Below, in pieces: positions 18,341 through 26,127 of a stretch of DNA of 33,406 bases. This stretch comes from Pseudoalteromonas sp. G4. Its GTDB lineage: Bacteria; Pseudomonadota; Gammaproteobacteria; Enterobacterales; Alteromonadaceae. The stretch's first letter is position 1. Every line of letters begins with the position of its first letter. The notes beneath the pieces are model-generated. The model worked only from the letters and a program-made list of their open reading frames with translations, ran no database searches and was not told where the DNA came from. The stretch spans positions 1 to 33,406 of the forward strand of contig NZ_JAPEHW010000046.1 in the NCBI RefSeq assembly GCF_028875915.1, read 5' to 3'. The position numbers were made by a program, and so were the translations under genes.

Positions 18341-19180
18341 ATGTCTTTAGAAGTGTTAAGTAAAGCAAAAGTATGTGATGGATGGCACAAACAATATAGT
18401 CACTCATCTTCTCGTTTAAACTGTGATATGCGCTTTGCGATATTTTTACCACCTAACGCAACCGCAGAAACGCCTGTGCCTGTGCTTTATTGGCTATCGG
18501 GTTTAACCTGTACTGATGAAAACTTTATGCAAAAAGCAGGAGCCTTTGCCAAAGCTGCCGAGCTGGGTATTGCCATTGTCGCGCCCGATACAAGCCCGCG
18601 CGGTGAAGATGTAGCCGATGATGAAGGTTACGATTTAGGAAAAGGCGCAGGGTTTTATCTAAATGCTACGCAAGCACCTTGGTCAGCCCATTATCATATG
18701 TACGATTACATTGTGGATGAGTTGCCTGCACTCATTGAGCAACACTTTCCAGTAACAAAAGTTAAATCTATTTCAGGTCATAGTATGGGCGGACATGGCG
18801 CTCTCACCATTGGCCTTAAAAACCAAAATAGCTATCGTGCTATCTCAGCATTTAGCCCTATTTCTAACCCAATTAATTGCCCTTGGGGACAAAAAGCTTT
18901 TACACATTATTTAGGCTCAAATAAAGAGTTGTGGCTTGAGTATGATGCATCAGAGCTACTTAAAAAGCAGGCTTCAAGCTTGCCGATTTTAGTTGACCAA
19001 GGTGATGCTGATGGCTTTTTAACCGAACAACTAAAACCTGAAAACCTGCTAGAAGCCGCAAAACAAAGTAATACGGATATCACCTTGCGTATGCAACCAG
19101 GCTACGACCACAGCTATTACTTTATCCAATCATTTATCAACGAACATCTTACTTTTCATAGTAAATATTTGTTTGCCTAA
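18341..19180 (+). CDS. fghA: S-formylglutathione hydrolase
   Basis: A 279-residue cytosolic alpha/beta hydrolase of the esterase D family that hydrolyses S-formylglutathione to formate and glutathione, the second step of glutathione-dependent formaldehyde removal. The nucleophile is Ser148 in Gly-His-Ser-Met-Gly-Gly-His-Gly; the acid and base are seen as Asp224 (Gly-Asp-Ala-Asp-Gly-Phe) and His257 (Gly-Tyr-Asp-His-Ser-Tyr-Tyr). The conserved [11 protein letters not shown] segment near 51-61 is also present. Length fits the family. AAGGG precedes the ATG. It lies 85 bp after frmA with a hairpin in between and is probably transcribed partly from the frmA promoter. Confidence 0.96.
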   Translation: MSLEVLSKAKVCDGWHKQYSHSSSRLNCDMRFAIFLPPNATAETPVPVLYWLSGLTCTDENFMQKAGAFAKAAELGIAIVAPDTSPRGEDVADDEGYDLGKGAGFYLNATQAPWSAHYHMYDYIVDELPALIEQHFPVTKVKSISGHSMGGHGALTIGLKNQNSYRAISAFSPISNPINCPWGQKAFTHYLGSNKELWLEYDASELLKKQASSLPILVDQGDADGFLTEQLKPENLLEAAKQSNTDITLRMQPGYDHSYYFIQSFINEHLTFHSKYLFA

Positions 19181-19189
19181 GATATATTT

Positions 19190-19222
19190 ACAGGCTTTAT
19201 ACTTACTAAAGCCTGTACTTTT
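19190..19222 (+). terminator. Intrinsic terminator of fghA
   Basis: A 10-bp stem ACAGGCTTTA / TAAAGCCTGT with a 7-nt loop, followed by AC and TTTT, 10 bp after the fghA stop. Confidence 0.7.
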
Positions 19223-19288
19223 CGCTTAGACAGTTGTGTAAATTCTCATAAATTGGGTAATATTAATACATAAATAAGGAGTGTTTTT

Positions 19289-19720
19289 ATGAGTCAGCCT
19301 GCTGTTATACCCTACACTATTCACAGCGACAAAAACGCTGTTTTTTGTAAGATGTATCAAGGTATTTCTTTTGAAAATATCTATCAACACACGCTCGAAC
19401 TAATGGCTGATAAACACTACCGTCCAGGGCTGAATGGCTTTTATGATTTTACTAGTGTCGATAAATTAACCGGTGATAAATCCATTTGGCATTCTTTGGC
19501 TAAAGGAATTTCAAGCAATGAACTATTACCCGTCCATTGCTCGGTAGCGATAGTAGTAAGTGATCTAGAAAATCAAACTTCTCACCAGCTTAAGGAATTT
19601 ATTGCCTTAACAAAAGAAGCGAACATCCACTACAAACTGTTCACTGAGCAGTCTATTGAAGACGCTTTTGCCCATATTAAGCTGAATGATACTGCGATAC
19701 TAACCCAGATTGCTTTTTAA
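19289..19720 (+). CDS. Hypothetical protein, possibly SpoIIAA/STAS-like
   Basis: A 143-residue soluble protein without signal peptide or membrane segment. The alternation of strands and helices and segments such as Gly-Leu-Asn-Gly-Phe-Tyr-Asp-Phe-Thr-Ser-Val and Val-Ala-Ile-Val-Val-Ser resemble the SpoIIAA-like/STAS fold found in many single-gene proteins of marine bacteria; the match is by appearance only. AAGGAG precedes the ATG, giving a strong translation signal. The last 44 bp overlap the 3' end of the convergent membrane protein gene. Function unknown. Confidence 0.6.
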   Translation: MSQPAVIPYTIHSDKNAVFCKMYQGISFENIYQHTLELMADKHYRPGLNGFYDFTSVDKLTGDKSIWHSLAKGISSNELLPVHCSVAIVVSDLENQTSHQLKEFIALTKEANIHYKLFTEQSIEDAFAHIKLNDTAILTQIAF

Positions 19721-20285
19721 ATATTCTGTTCGATATTTTTTGACCAAGCTTAGGGAAAAACATTAACGCAACTAATAAAGTGTCATTAAACATTATGGTT
19801 GCCGAATAAAGCATCGCCATTAATTCATTCTCACTATTATCAAACATCATGTAATAACCATTTACTATGAAATGCGCCGCACCGTTACATAAAAGGATCA
19901 TAACAATCAAATCAACAGTGGCAATATAGCGATTAGCTGATAAGCAAAAACGCTGCATTACCAAAAGCACCATAATTGCAGTAATACTATCTAAAATGGT
20001 GTAGCTGATAGCAATAGCGCGATAATCTTGATTGCTATCAAAATAGCGATAAAAATCATACAAGCTCGCAATAACAATATCTGTGGTCGAATAAGAAAGT
20101 GCAATAATTGCAAATACCCAACCTATAAATAAAGGAAGTTGCTGTTTAAATACTCTTACAAAAGCAAGGCCTGAGGCAAATAACATGAGCCAAGAATAAA
20201 AAGCAGCAATTTGGGTCGCGAATGCCCCATAGGTTGGCCCTACACGAAAAATCGACCAATACCAATCAACAAAAGAATCATACAT
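19677..20285 (-). CDS. Multi-pass membrane protein of unknown function
   Basis: A 202-residue protein with about five or six hydrophobic segments (roughly 20-40, 50-72, 90-110, 120-142, 160-178), so an inner-membrane protein. I do not recognise the family. The Met start at 20285 follows the stop of a tiny upstream frame (20291-20410) by 5 bp, so the two are probably one transcript. Its C-terminal coding end overlaps the convergent gene ending at 19720 by 44 bp. A LacI-operator-like sequence lies about 120 bp upstream of the small frame. Confidence 0.65.
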   Translation of the reverse strand: MYDSFVDWYWSIFRVGPTYGAFATQIAAFYSWLMLFASGLAFVRVFKQQLPLFIGWVFAIIALSYSTTDIVIASLYDFYRYFDSNQDYRAIAISYTILDSITAIMVLLVMQRFCLSANRYIATVDLIVMILLCNGAAHFIVNGYYMMFDNSENELMAMLYSATIMFNDTLLVALMFFPKLGQKISNRIFKKQSGLVSQYHSA

Positions 20286-20290
20286 GTAAT

Positions 20291-20410
20291 TTAACTTTCA
20301 TCAGTTTTTTGAAATTTAACTCTGGTTGTGAACATAACAAACGCAATGTACCAAGCAAAAAATGCCAGAACAAAGACCACTAATAAGGCAGGACTTAGAG
20401 ATTCAATCAT
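20291..20410 (-). CDS. Small 39-residue membrane peptide
   Basis: A short frame that gives a typical single-span membrane peptide: a short acidic N-terminus (Met-Ile-Glu-Ser), about 24 hydrophobic residues (Leu-Val-Val-Phe-Val-Leu-Ala-Phe-Phe-Ala-Trp-Tyr-Ile-Ala-Phe-Val-Met-Phe), then a basic-rich tail (Arg-Val-Lys, Lys) placing the C-terminus in the cytoplasm. It ends 5 bp before the membrane protein at 20285. The ribosome binding site is weak. It could be a small partner subunit of that protein; a chance frame is the alternative. Confidence 0.5.
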   Translation of the reverse strand: MIESLSPALLVVFVLAFFAWYIAFVMFTTRVKFQKTDES

Positions 20411-20530
20411 ATTAAAAGCAATAATTTCTTGAAGAATTTAATGAATATACAAACCATAAAACATTGTATCATTCAGTTAAACAACTAATCCCGTTGTTTG
20501 TAAATAGAGTTTAACGAGCTGCACTTTCTT

Positions 20531-20544
20531 TGTAAGCGCTTATC
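20531..20544. promoter_or_regulatory. Isolated LacI-type operator-like site
   Basis: TGTAAGCGCTTATC matches 12 of 14 positions of the TGTAAGCGCTTACA operators found at 33135 and 33157. It lies upstream of the 20410/20285 gene pair and downstream of the stop at 20584. Confidence 0.4.
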
Positions 20545-20583
20545 AATTTTAATTGTGATTTGACGATAGGCTAAAAAGGTTTC

Positions 20584-21213
20584 TTATCGACTGGCGTAGC
20601 CACCACACCCTAAAGAGTGAGTTGTTTTGTGCTCTGATAAAGTGCTGTTTTTTTCATTGCTAAATAGCGATACACTAACAGCCCCTTTTTCTGGGCATTT
20701 AGCTAAAGTGTATTTGAATCCTTCTTTAATATTCACCATATCGTCAATTGAGAATAGCAGAGGTAATTTATCAGGGCTGTTTGCATCGATGTAATTTCTA
20801 CGGCAGGTGATTTGCCATGTGCGTTTTAAACTTGTGTTCATTTGCTCAGAAATAACAGAGGTGCTGGATGGCGTATGATGTAAAAAACGGCCAAACGCTT
20901 TTCTACAAAACGATTTGTATTCTTTGGTATGTAAAATAAAGGCATGCCAAGCCACATCGACCACTTTAGAAGGCATTGCAACCAATTGACCATTCGCTAA
21001 ATTACAGATCAAAAGATATTCTCTTAATGCTTCAATAGCGAGCTCGCATTGCTCTTTGGACAACTGCGGATAATGTTCGCGCAAAGAAAGTGCAATATTC
21101 TTTGGCATTTTATAAGTTTCAATAAAGGTATGTTGATTGCTTTTATAACTAATAGCGAAAAATAAAACAGTTATAATTGCGAGTAACATACTGATAATAA
21201 TAAACGCAGACAT
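20584..21213 (-). CDS. GRDP-like (glycine-rich domain-containing) protein
   Basis: A 209-residue protein with one N-terminal membrane segment (about 3-21). The middle carries the motif Val-Asp-Val-Ala-Trp-His-Ala-Phe-Ile-Leu-His-Thr (85-96), Tyr-Lys-Ser-Phe-Cys (99-103) and Gly-Arg-Phe-Leu-His-His (108-113), which matches the DUF1399 / glycine-rich domain-containing protein-like family known first from plants. The C-terminus ends Cys-Gly-Gly-Tyr-Ala-Ser-Arg. GAGG stands 5 bp before the ATG. No biochemical role is established for bacterial members. It appears to be transcribed alone. Confidence 0.7.
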   Translation of the reverse strand: MSAFIIISMLLAIITVLFFAISYKSNQHTFIETYKMPKNIALSLREHYPQLSKEQCELAIEALREYLLICNLANGQLVAMPSKVVDVAWHAFILHTKEYKSFCRKAFGRFLHHTPSSTSVISEQMNTSLKRTWQITCRRNYIDANSPDKLPLLFSIDDMVNIKEGFKYTLAKCPEKGAVSVSLFSNEKNSTLSEHKTTHSLGCGGYASR

Positions 21214-21465
21214 AACGCCTCAAACAACTACGAAAGATATAGTAGATACAATATTAACTTAGTTGACCAAAAAAGTAACATAAAGTTTACTTTTTAATTG
21301 TAATTGCTTTTTAACAATTCGCTTACTTTAAACAACACATCAATTAAATAACCTTTAAGGGACATAAAAATATAAGAAGGTTAGAAAAAGAAACTCAAGA
21401 AAGGCACACTTTAATTAGTTTATTCACATCTAATTTAGTTACACATTTAAAGTGTAAAAGAGTCG

Positions 21466-21774
21466 CTAATGTGGCTTTGCAGTATCGCACTGCCAACAGA
21501 AATCAAACGCTGCGCCATTGTCTTCATTGCAATTATTACAGTGCCAATCTGGTTGTTGCTGTTGTGACATAATGCTTGCAACGATTTTTTTCGCTTGCTC
21601 AAGTTGAAATTCAGACGTTACCCAAACTTCAGGCCAGGTTTCAAAACACGGTATTTCTCCTCGCCCACCTGCTGAAAATTGGTTTTTAATTTGCGTTTTA
21701 ATGCCTGCATTTTGTAATGCCACGTTAATATTCATTACTAACGTTAAATTTTCATGAGTATAAACAAGCGTCAT
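21466..21774 (-). CDS. DUF2007-type protein with C-terminal RanBP2-like zinc finger
   Basis: A 102-residue cytosolic protein. Residues 1-70 resemble DUF2007 (putative prokaryotic signal-transducing protein, PII-like fold), with the Glu-Val-Trp-Val motif near 49-52. A Gln-rich linker leads to a zinc ribbon: Trp77-x-Cys79-x2-Cys82-x3-Asn86-x6-Cys93-x2-Cys96, which fits the RanBP2-type finger spacing including the Trp and Asn. Its ATG overlaps the stop of the upstream acetyltransferase gene by 4 bp (ATGA), so the two are translationally coupled. The partner could be RNA or ubiquitin-like surfaces in known fingers; for the bacterial version this is open. Confidence 0.75.
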   Translation of the reverse strand: MTLVYTHENLTLVMNINVALQNAGIKTQIKNQFSAGGRGEIPCFETWPEVWVTSEFQLEQAKKIVASIMSQQQQPDWHCNNCNEDNGAAFDFCWQCDTAKPH

Positions 21775-22247
21775 GAGATATCCTTTTGCATAGGCACACA
21801 GCGAAGCGTAACCCCTGTCGGAGAAACGTAATTTTGCTGTGTTTCCCCTTCAAAGCCACATGCGTGATAAGCTGAAACAGCGTTTAAAGTGGACTCTAAC
21901 ATTAACCGCTTTAGTCCGTGCTTTTTGGCTAACATTTCTAAAAAAGTGAGCATCTGCCTGGCAAAACCGTTGCCAGTGTGCGCTGGTAACACAAACACTC
22001 CGTCGATTTGACCCGATGTTAAATCAACTGCGCCTGTACCAACCGGTGTGTTTTTATATTCGGAGATATAAAATGAATCGACGATCATATCTGTAATAAC
22101 ATCATTTACTGTAAAGTTAGTCCATTTTGCCAGCTGTGAGGCGCTATAAGTCGATTTACAGCCACTTAAGATCGCTTCTTTTCTTATAGCTAAAACCGTC
22201 TCAACATCCGCAATGCTCGCTTTTCGGATTATTAGTTGTGATTTCAT
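21771..22247 (-). CDS. GNAT-family N-acetyltransferase
   Basis: A 158-residue acetyltransferase. The start is set at the ATG ending at 22247 because the GNAT fold begins there (Leu-Ile-Ile-Arg-Lys-Ala-Ser-Ile-Ala-Asp); the frame continues upstream to 22385 with residues that do not fit. The acetyl-CoA loop is seen in Val-Phe-Val-Leu-Pro-Ala-His-Thr-Gly-Asn-Gly-Phe-Ala-Arg, followed by Leu-Glu-Ser-Thr-Leu-Asn-Ala-Val and Tyr-His-Ala-Cys-Gly-Phe, the usual strand beta-6 and Tyr. Acceptor substrate unknown. It overlaps the DUF2007/zinc-finger gene by 4 bp and diverges from the gene at 22388. Confidence 0.85.
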   Translation of the reverse strand: MKSQLIIRKASIADVETVLAIRKEAILSGCKSTYSASQLAKWTNFTVNDVITDMIVDSFYISEYKNTPVGTGAVDLTSGQIDGVFVLPAHTGNGFARQMLTFLEMLAKKHGLKRLMLESTLNAVSAYHACGFEGETQQNYVSPTGVTLRCVPMQKDIS

Positions 22248-22387
22248 ATTAATGGTGCGATCCCGTATAATTGTTGTGTGATTTAATTCATCGACTAAGT
22301 TTTTACTGTCGATAACATGATTTTGTATTAACAGGAATAACTCTATTTCACGACACAATAACTCAATAATTAACATACCAATCATTT

Positions 22388-22720
22388 ATGAGCATTGAAA
22401 TGACTTACGAACAAGCTTTAAGCCAACTGATTACATATGGCGACAACATTAACAATGCTTTCCTTATTCTAGCAAAGCAGCCATCGGTAAACGTGTTGCC
22501 ACTGAGAGCTACAAAATCTCATCTAAAAAACGTATTAACCAAGTTTATAAACAATGCGATTGATGAAGACGACCTGTGCTTGTGGGCGGCTATTATCGAA
22601 AATCAGCAAGCCATTGATTCATATGAAATAGAAGATTTCTTGTACGCATTAAATAACAGTGAGTTAATGGGCGAAATAAACAAAGAATCCATAACGAAAA
22701 TGCTTACTCTGCTTGAATGA
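22388..22720 (+). CDS. Hypothetical protein, unknown family
   Basis: A 110-residue, apparently all-helical cytosolic protein, acidic towards the C-terminus. I do not recognise it. The ATG at 22388 and another at 22400 are both possible; neither has a clear ribosome binding site. Its end overlaps the next frame by 8 bp if that one starts at 22713. It shares orientation with the membrane protein and AlkC-like gene that follow, so the three may be one transcript. Confidence 0.55.
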   Translation: MSIEMTYEQALSQLITYGDNINNAFLILAKQPSVNVLPLRATKSHLKNVLTKFINNAIDEDDLCLWAAIIENQQAIDSYEIEDFLYALNNSELMGEINKESITKMLTLLE

Positions 22721-23033
22721 GCTTAATAAACTTGATTTACATTATATTGCTGTGCTTAAAAAGCCGATAAACTTAACTAATAACCAACAAATAAGTAAAA
22801 CCATGCGAAGCAAAGGACAAATCAAAAGCGAGTTGATCACAATTCCGATTCTGCTAATTGCCATTATATTGGTGATCGCAGGTCATTTTATTATGAAACC
22901 GGTTTTTTATGACAAAGCCTGGGCTGAATATAGTTTAGCTGCACTGCCTTTTTTAATGTTTGCTCTGGTTATAGTAGCCTTTAAGTTAGCTCTCAAGAAT
23001 GACCAAAAAGCTCAGCTTGAAGAAGACAATTAA
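22713..23033 (+). CDS. Small two-span membrane protein, unknown
   Basis: Up to 106 residues; a later ATG at 22803 would give 76 residues and keep both membrane segments, which lie at about 43-63 and 75-94 of the long form. The first start would overlap the upstream gene by 8 bp, which supports coupling; the later start avoids an odd polar N-terminus. The C-terminus is charged (Lys-Asn-Asp-Gln-Lys, Glu-Glu-Asp) and likely cytoplasmic. It ends 3 bp before the AlkC-like gene. Function unknown. Confidence 0.5.
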   Translation: MNELNKLDLHYIAVLKKPINLTNNQQISKTMRSKGQIKSELITIPILLIAIILVIAGHFIMKPVFYDKAWAEYSLAALPFLMFALVIVAFKLALKNDQKAQLEEDN

Positions 23034-23036
23034 CTC

Positions 23037-23897
23037 ATGATATCACTGCCTTCCTTCACCAAGGCCACCATTCCTGATGCACCTCGGGCGATTGCAAAAG
23101 GCAGCTCTTTAGCCGATTTACTTAATGACAACGCGATTTATTATCTCGCACGAAATATTGAGATTGTGCACAGTGACTTTGATAGTGAAGCATTCGTTAA
23201 AGAGTGCTTAAACGCACCTGAAGGTCTTGCCTTAATGGCAAAAGGTCAATTTATTGCCAAAGTACTTCATCAATTTTTACCGCCCAATTATCAGGCTGCC
23301 ATCAACATACTGACACAAACGTTAATCAACGCTGATGAATCATCAGAAGAGTTTGGACTGGCAGGCTTTTTTTACTTACCTCACAGTTTTTACATTGCAC
23401 AATATGGCTTAGATGCCAAGTATAACGATGGTATCGACCCTTTCGATATTTCAATGAAAGCACAATATGAATTAACACAGCGATTTAGTGCTGAGTTTTG
23501 TATTCGCCCTTTCTTAATAGAACAACAAGCGCGCACCTTAGAAACACTGAAAGATTGGCAATTCGACCGCAACCGCCATATTAGACGTTTAGTATCGGAA
23601 GGTACTCGCCCTAAACTGCCATGGGGCAAACGATTACCTGACATTATTAAAGATCCTATGCCAATTTTACCTTTGCTTACACATTTAAAAGATGACTCTA
23701 GCTTGTATGTCAGGCGGAGCGTGGCAAATAGCTTAGGCGATATTGCAAAAGATCACCCAAGTTTGGTTTTTGATCTTCTAGAAAGATGGCTAGAAGGCGC
23801 AAACGCTGAATTAAAATGGCTTATTCGCCATGCCGTGCGTTATTACGCTAAGAAAAATGTTGAGCGTGCTTTAGCAATACGTATCGCTGCTAAATAA
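23037..23897 (+). CDS. AlkC-like DNA alkylation repair protein (HEAT-repeat family)
   Basis: A 286-residue protein of the AlkC/AlkD alkylpurine-glycosylase superfamily (COG4335-like). The C-terminal half shows the family segment Arg-Arg-Leu-Val-Ser-Glu-Gly-Thr-Arg-Pro-Lys-Leu-Pro-Trp (about 180-193) and the HEAT-like Leu-Lys-Asp-Asp-Ser-Ser-Leu-Tyr-Val-Arg-Arg-Ser-Val-Ala-Asn (about 217-231) followed by Asp-Ile-Ala-Lys-Asp-His-Pro. Known members release positively charged 3-methyl and 7-methyl purines from DNA. It is cytosolic and the last gene of a possible three-gene unit with two unknown proteins. Substrate range cannot be read from sequence. Confidence 0.8.
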   Translation: MISLPSFTKATIPDAPRAIAKGSSLADLLNDNAIYYLARNIEIVHSDFDSEAFVKECLNAPEGLALMAKGQFIAKVLHQFLPPNYQAAINILTQTLINADESSEEFGLAGFFYLPHSFYIAQYGLDAKYNDGIDPFDISMKAQYELTQRFSAEFCIRPFLIEQQARTLETLKDWQFDRNRHIRRLVSEGTRPKLPWGKRLPDIIKDPMPILPLLTHLKDDSSLYVRRSVANSLGDIAKDHPSLVFDLLERWLEGANAELKWLIRHAVRYYAKKNVERALAIRIAAK

Positions 23898-24098
23898 ATG
23901 CTTTTATAACGATATTTTCCCGTTATCCTCTTTGTAATTCAATAATCTGTTTTTACCAAATTTTATTTAAAAATTCCTTTCTATTTCCTCCGTTTATTTA
24001 ATTATTGACTATACTTTGTCAATTAAAGAGCGTGTTAATTAACAACCCCTTTGTGCATTAATAGCAGCTTAATTAAATGCCTTATTAAAGTGATTTGG

Positions 24099-26114
24099 AT
24101 GACTAAAAGCGGCAAAAATAGATTTTTACTGGCATTGTGTCTAACTGCACTACCCGCTTATGCTGATGAAGACGTCGATGTTTATAATCTTAACTTACAA
24201 GATTTGCTTTCAATAAAAATAGCTACAAGCACACTCACCGAAAAAGATATTTCGAACATTCCTGCCCCTGTAACTATTTTTTCCCGTGACGAAATTGAAG
24301 CGCTAGGTGTGCGCTTTTTACATGAAATCCTTGAATACGTACCGGGATATCAAGTCACCCGCTACAGTAATTATCCCTATGAATACTCTGCATCATCGCG
24401 TGGTTTAACATTTGGTGCATCCTCTAAAAAAATTCTCTTTTTATTGGATGGCCATAAAATAAATGATCCCCGCTCAGGCAACGCCACGCTTCTTGCTAAT
24501 TTCTCGCTTCATCATGTTGAACGACTTGAAATTATTCGCGGACCTGGCTCTTCTATTTATGGCAGTAATGCCTTTACTGGCGTTATTAATATTATTACTA
24601 GGAAAGAAGCAAAAGAAGTCAGCATTGCTACAGGCAATGAAATTAACTACGACATATTCGCGGCATATAACCAATCCCTCTATGACTATCAATTTGATGT
24701 TCAACTTAATAAAGTTAAAAGCCAAGGGGATGATTACCAAATTAAAGACGTATTTACAGGCGACCCGTTTAAAACAGATGACCCATTCGAGCTATCTTCA
24801 CTGCAACTTGCTCTAAGTGATGAACGCAGTCGATATCAACTGCATTACCGTGAAATTGATATGGAGAATTTTTATCATACTGCAAGAACCAGTAATCTAT
24901 ATAACTTTTCCTCTCATAGCGCTTTATTTTTGTTTACCGAGCAAAAAATTGATTTATTTGAAGACGTTTCATCCTCGGTATCAATAGATTATTTAAAAAC
25001 TGAACTTATCAACGGCAATCAAAGCTCACCGGCTGGCGCATTTTCTGCTATTAGTGAACCAAGCAGTGATGACCCTTTACATGGTTACGGCGCTCTTGAT
25101 TCATACCGGGTACTTACTGCGTTTAATAATAATTGGCAAATCAATCAAAGCTACGAAATGCAATTTGGCTTAGAGTGGCAATACAATAAAGAATCACGTG
25201 CTGAAGGGTTTACTAACTTTGATTTAGCGGCAGTGTTGTCAAGGCAGTTCCCTGTAGATTATTACCCAAATGTCGATTACAAAATTAAAGTGGGTGGTGA
25301 GCAGTCTCAACCATTTTATGGTGCTTATTTACAGCTACAAAGTAATATGGGAGCAATTAATTGGATAGTTGGTGGTCGATTAGATCAATACCCAGATCTT
25401 GATTCTCAATTTACACCTAGGCTTGGCTTGGTTTACTTAGCAGACACTCATTGGCAACTAAAGCTACTTTATGGTGAGGCATTTCGCGCCCCAGAATTAA
25501 GCGAGCTTACACTATTTAGTGGTATTAGCCGCTCTGGCAATGCCAGCTTAGAAAGTGAAAGGATCAAAACAACAGACTTTATAGCCCAATATACAGGGCA
25601 AACAATTTGGTTCTCTATCGACCTTTTTTATAACGAATTTAAAAACCCCATCATCAATGGCTTAGTTAATGGATTGAATGGTCAAGTAAATGGGGATAGT
25701 GAGTACGGCCACGGAATAGAAACGGAATTAGTATGGCAAATTGCTGAAAAAACCCGTCTTCGCACGACTGCAACGCACTTTACTAAATTACCAAAATCCG
25801 CATTTAAAGATTCTAATACCTTAGCAAGCATGCAACTTGATCACCGCTTTGAGGCTTTTCAAATCGGTATTTCAGGCACCTATCGCTCTAAAAGACAAAC
25901 ACCAATTAGCCTTAGTGAAACAAAAAAACTAGACGATTTTTGGTATTGGCGCAGCTTTATAAGCTATAACATAAGTAGCAATTTATCTACGCAATTAAGT
26001 ATCAATAATTTGCTAAATGAAACATTTTATAACCCTTCAATCACCCCATCGCTTTCTGATGGCATTCCATTGAAAGGGCGAAATGCGAGCATAACAATAA
26101 AATGGGCATTTTAG
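24099..26114 (+). CDS. TonB-dependent outer-membrane receptor
   Basis: A 671-residue receptor starting at the ATG at 24099, where a signal peptide (cleavage after Ala-Tyr-Ala, about residue 23) begins; the frame opens upstream at a TTG (24051) with no support. The plug follows: Leu-Leu-Ser-Ile-Lys-Ile-Ala-Thr-Ser opening, Pro-Ala-Pro-Val-Thr-Ile-Phe, Arg-Gly-Pro-Gly-Ser-Ser-Ile-Tyr-Gly-Ser-Asn-Ala-Phe and Gly-Val-Ile-Asn-Ile-Ile-Thr. The beta-barrel ends in an aromatic residue (Trp-Ala-Phe) as outer-membrane proteins do. There is no STN domain for FecR-type signalling. Closest in general type to colicin I/vitamin B12-like receptors. It ends 13 bp before a histidine kinase with a YfiR sensor, so the pair is likely co-transcribed and functionally linked. 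Ligand unknown. Confidence 0.9.
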   Translation: MTKSGKNRFLLALCLTALPAYADEDVDVYNLNLQDLLSIKIATSTLTEKDISNIPAPVTIFSRDEIEALGVRFLHEILEYVPGYQVTRYSNYPYEYSASSRGLTFGASSKKILFLLDGHKINDPRSGNATLLANFSLHHVERLEIIRGPGSSIYGSNAFTGVINIITRKEAKEVSIATGNEINYDIFAAYNQSLYDYQFDVQLNKVKSQGDDYQIKDVFTGDPFKTDDPFELSSLQLALSDERSRYQLHYREIDMENFYHTARTSNLYNFSSHSALFLFTEQKIDLFEDVSSSVSIDYLKTELINGNQSSPAGAFSAISEPSSDDPLHGYGALDSYRVLTAFNNNWQINQSYEMQFGLEWQYNKESRAEGFTNFDLAAVLSRQFPVDYYPNVDYKIKVGGEQSQPFYGAYLQLQSNMGAINWIVGGRLDQYPDLDSQFTPRLGLVYLADTHWQLKLLYGEAFRAPELSELTLFSGISRSGNASLESERIKTTDFIAQYTGQTIWFSIDLFYNEFKNPIINGLVNGLNGQVNGDSEYGHGIETELVWQIAEKTRLRTTATHFTKLPKSAFKDSNTLASMQLDHRFEAFQIGISGTYRSKRQTPISLSETKKLDDFWYWRSFISYNISSNLSTQLSINNLLNETFYNPSITPSLSDGIPLKGRNASITIKWAF

Positions 26115-26127
26115 TTAAGGGGGCGGA

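Noticed and set aside
21270..21295. AT-rich inverted repeat AAAAAGTAA / TTACTTTTT
   Set aside because: Low-GC stem with no gene ending close by on either strand; probably a chance result of base composition.
21439..21457. TTACAC / GTGTAA hairpin after the zinc-finger gene
   Set aside because: A 6-bp stem with 7-nt loop and no clear T-run; too weak to call a terminator.
24005..24022. TTGAC...GTCAA inverted repeat upstream of the TonB receptor
   Set aside because: Only 5-bp arms; it may simply contain a promoter-like TTGACT, and no consistent -10 element follows at proper spacing.
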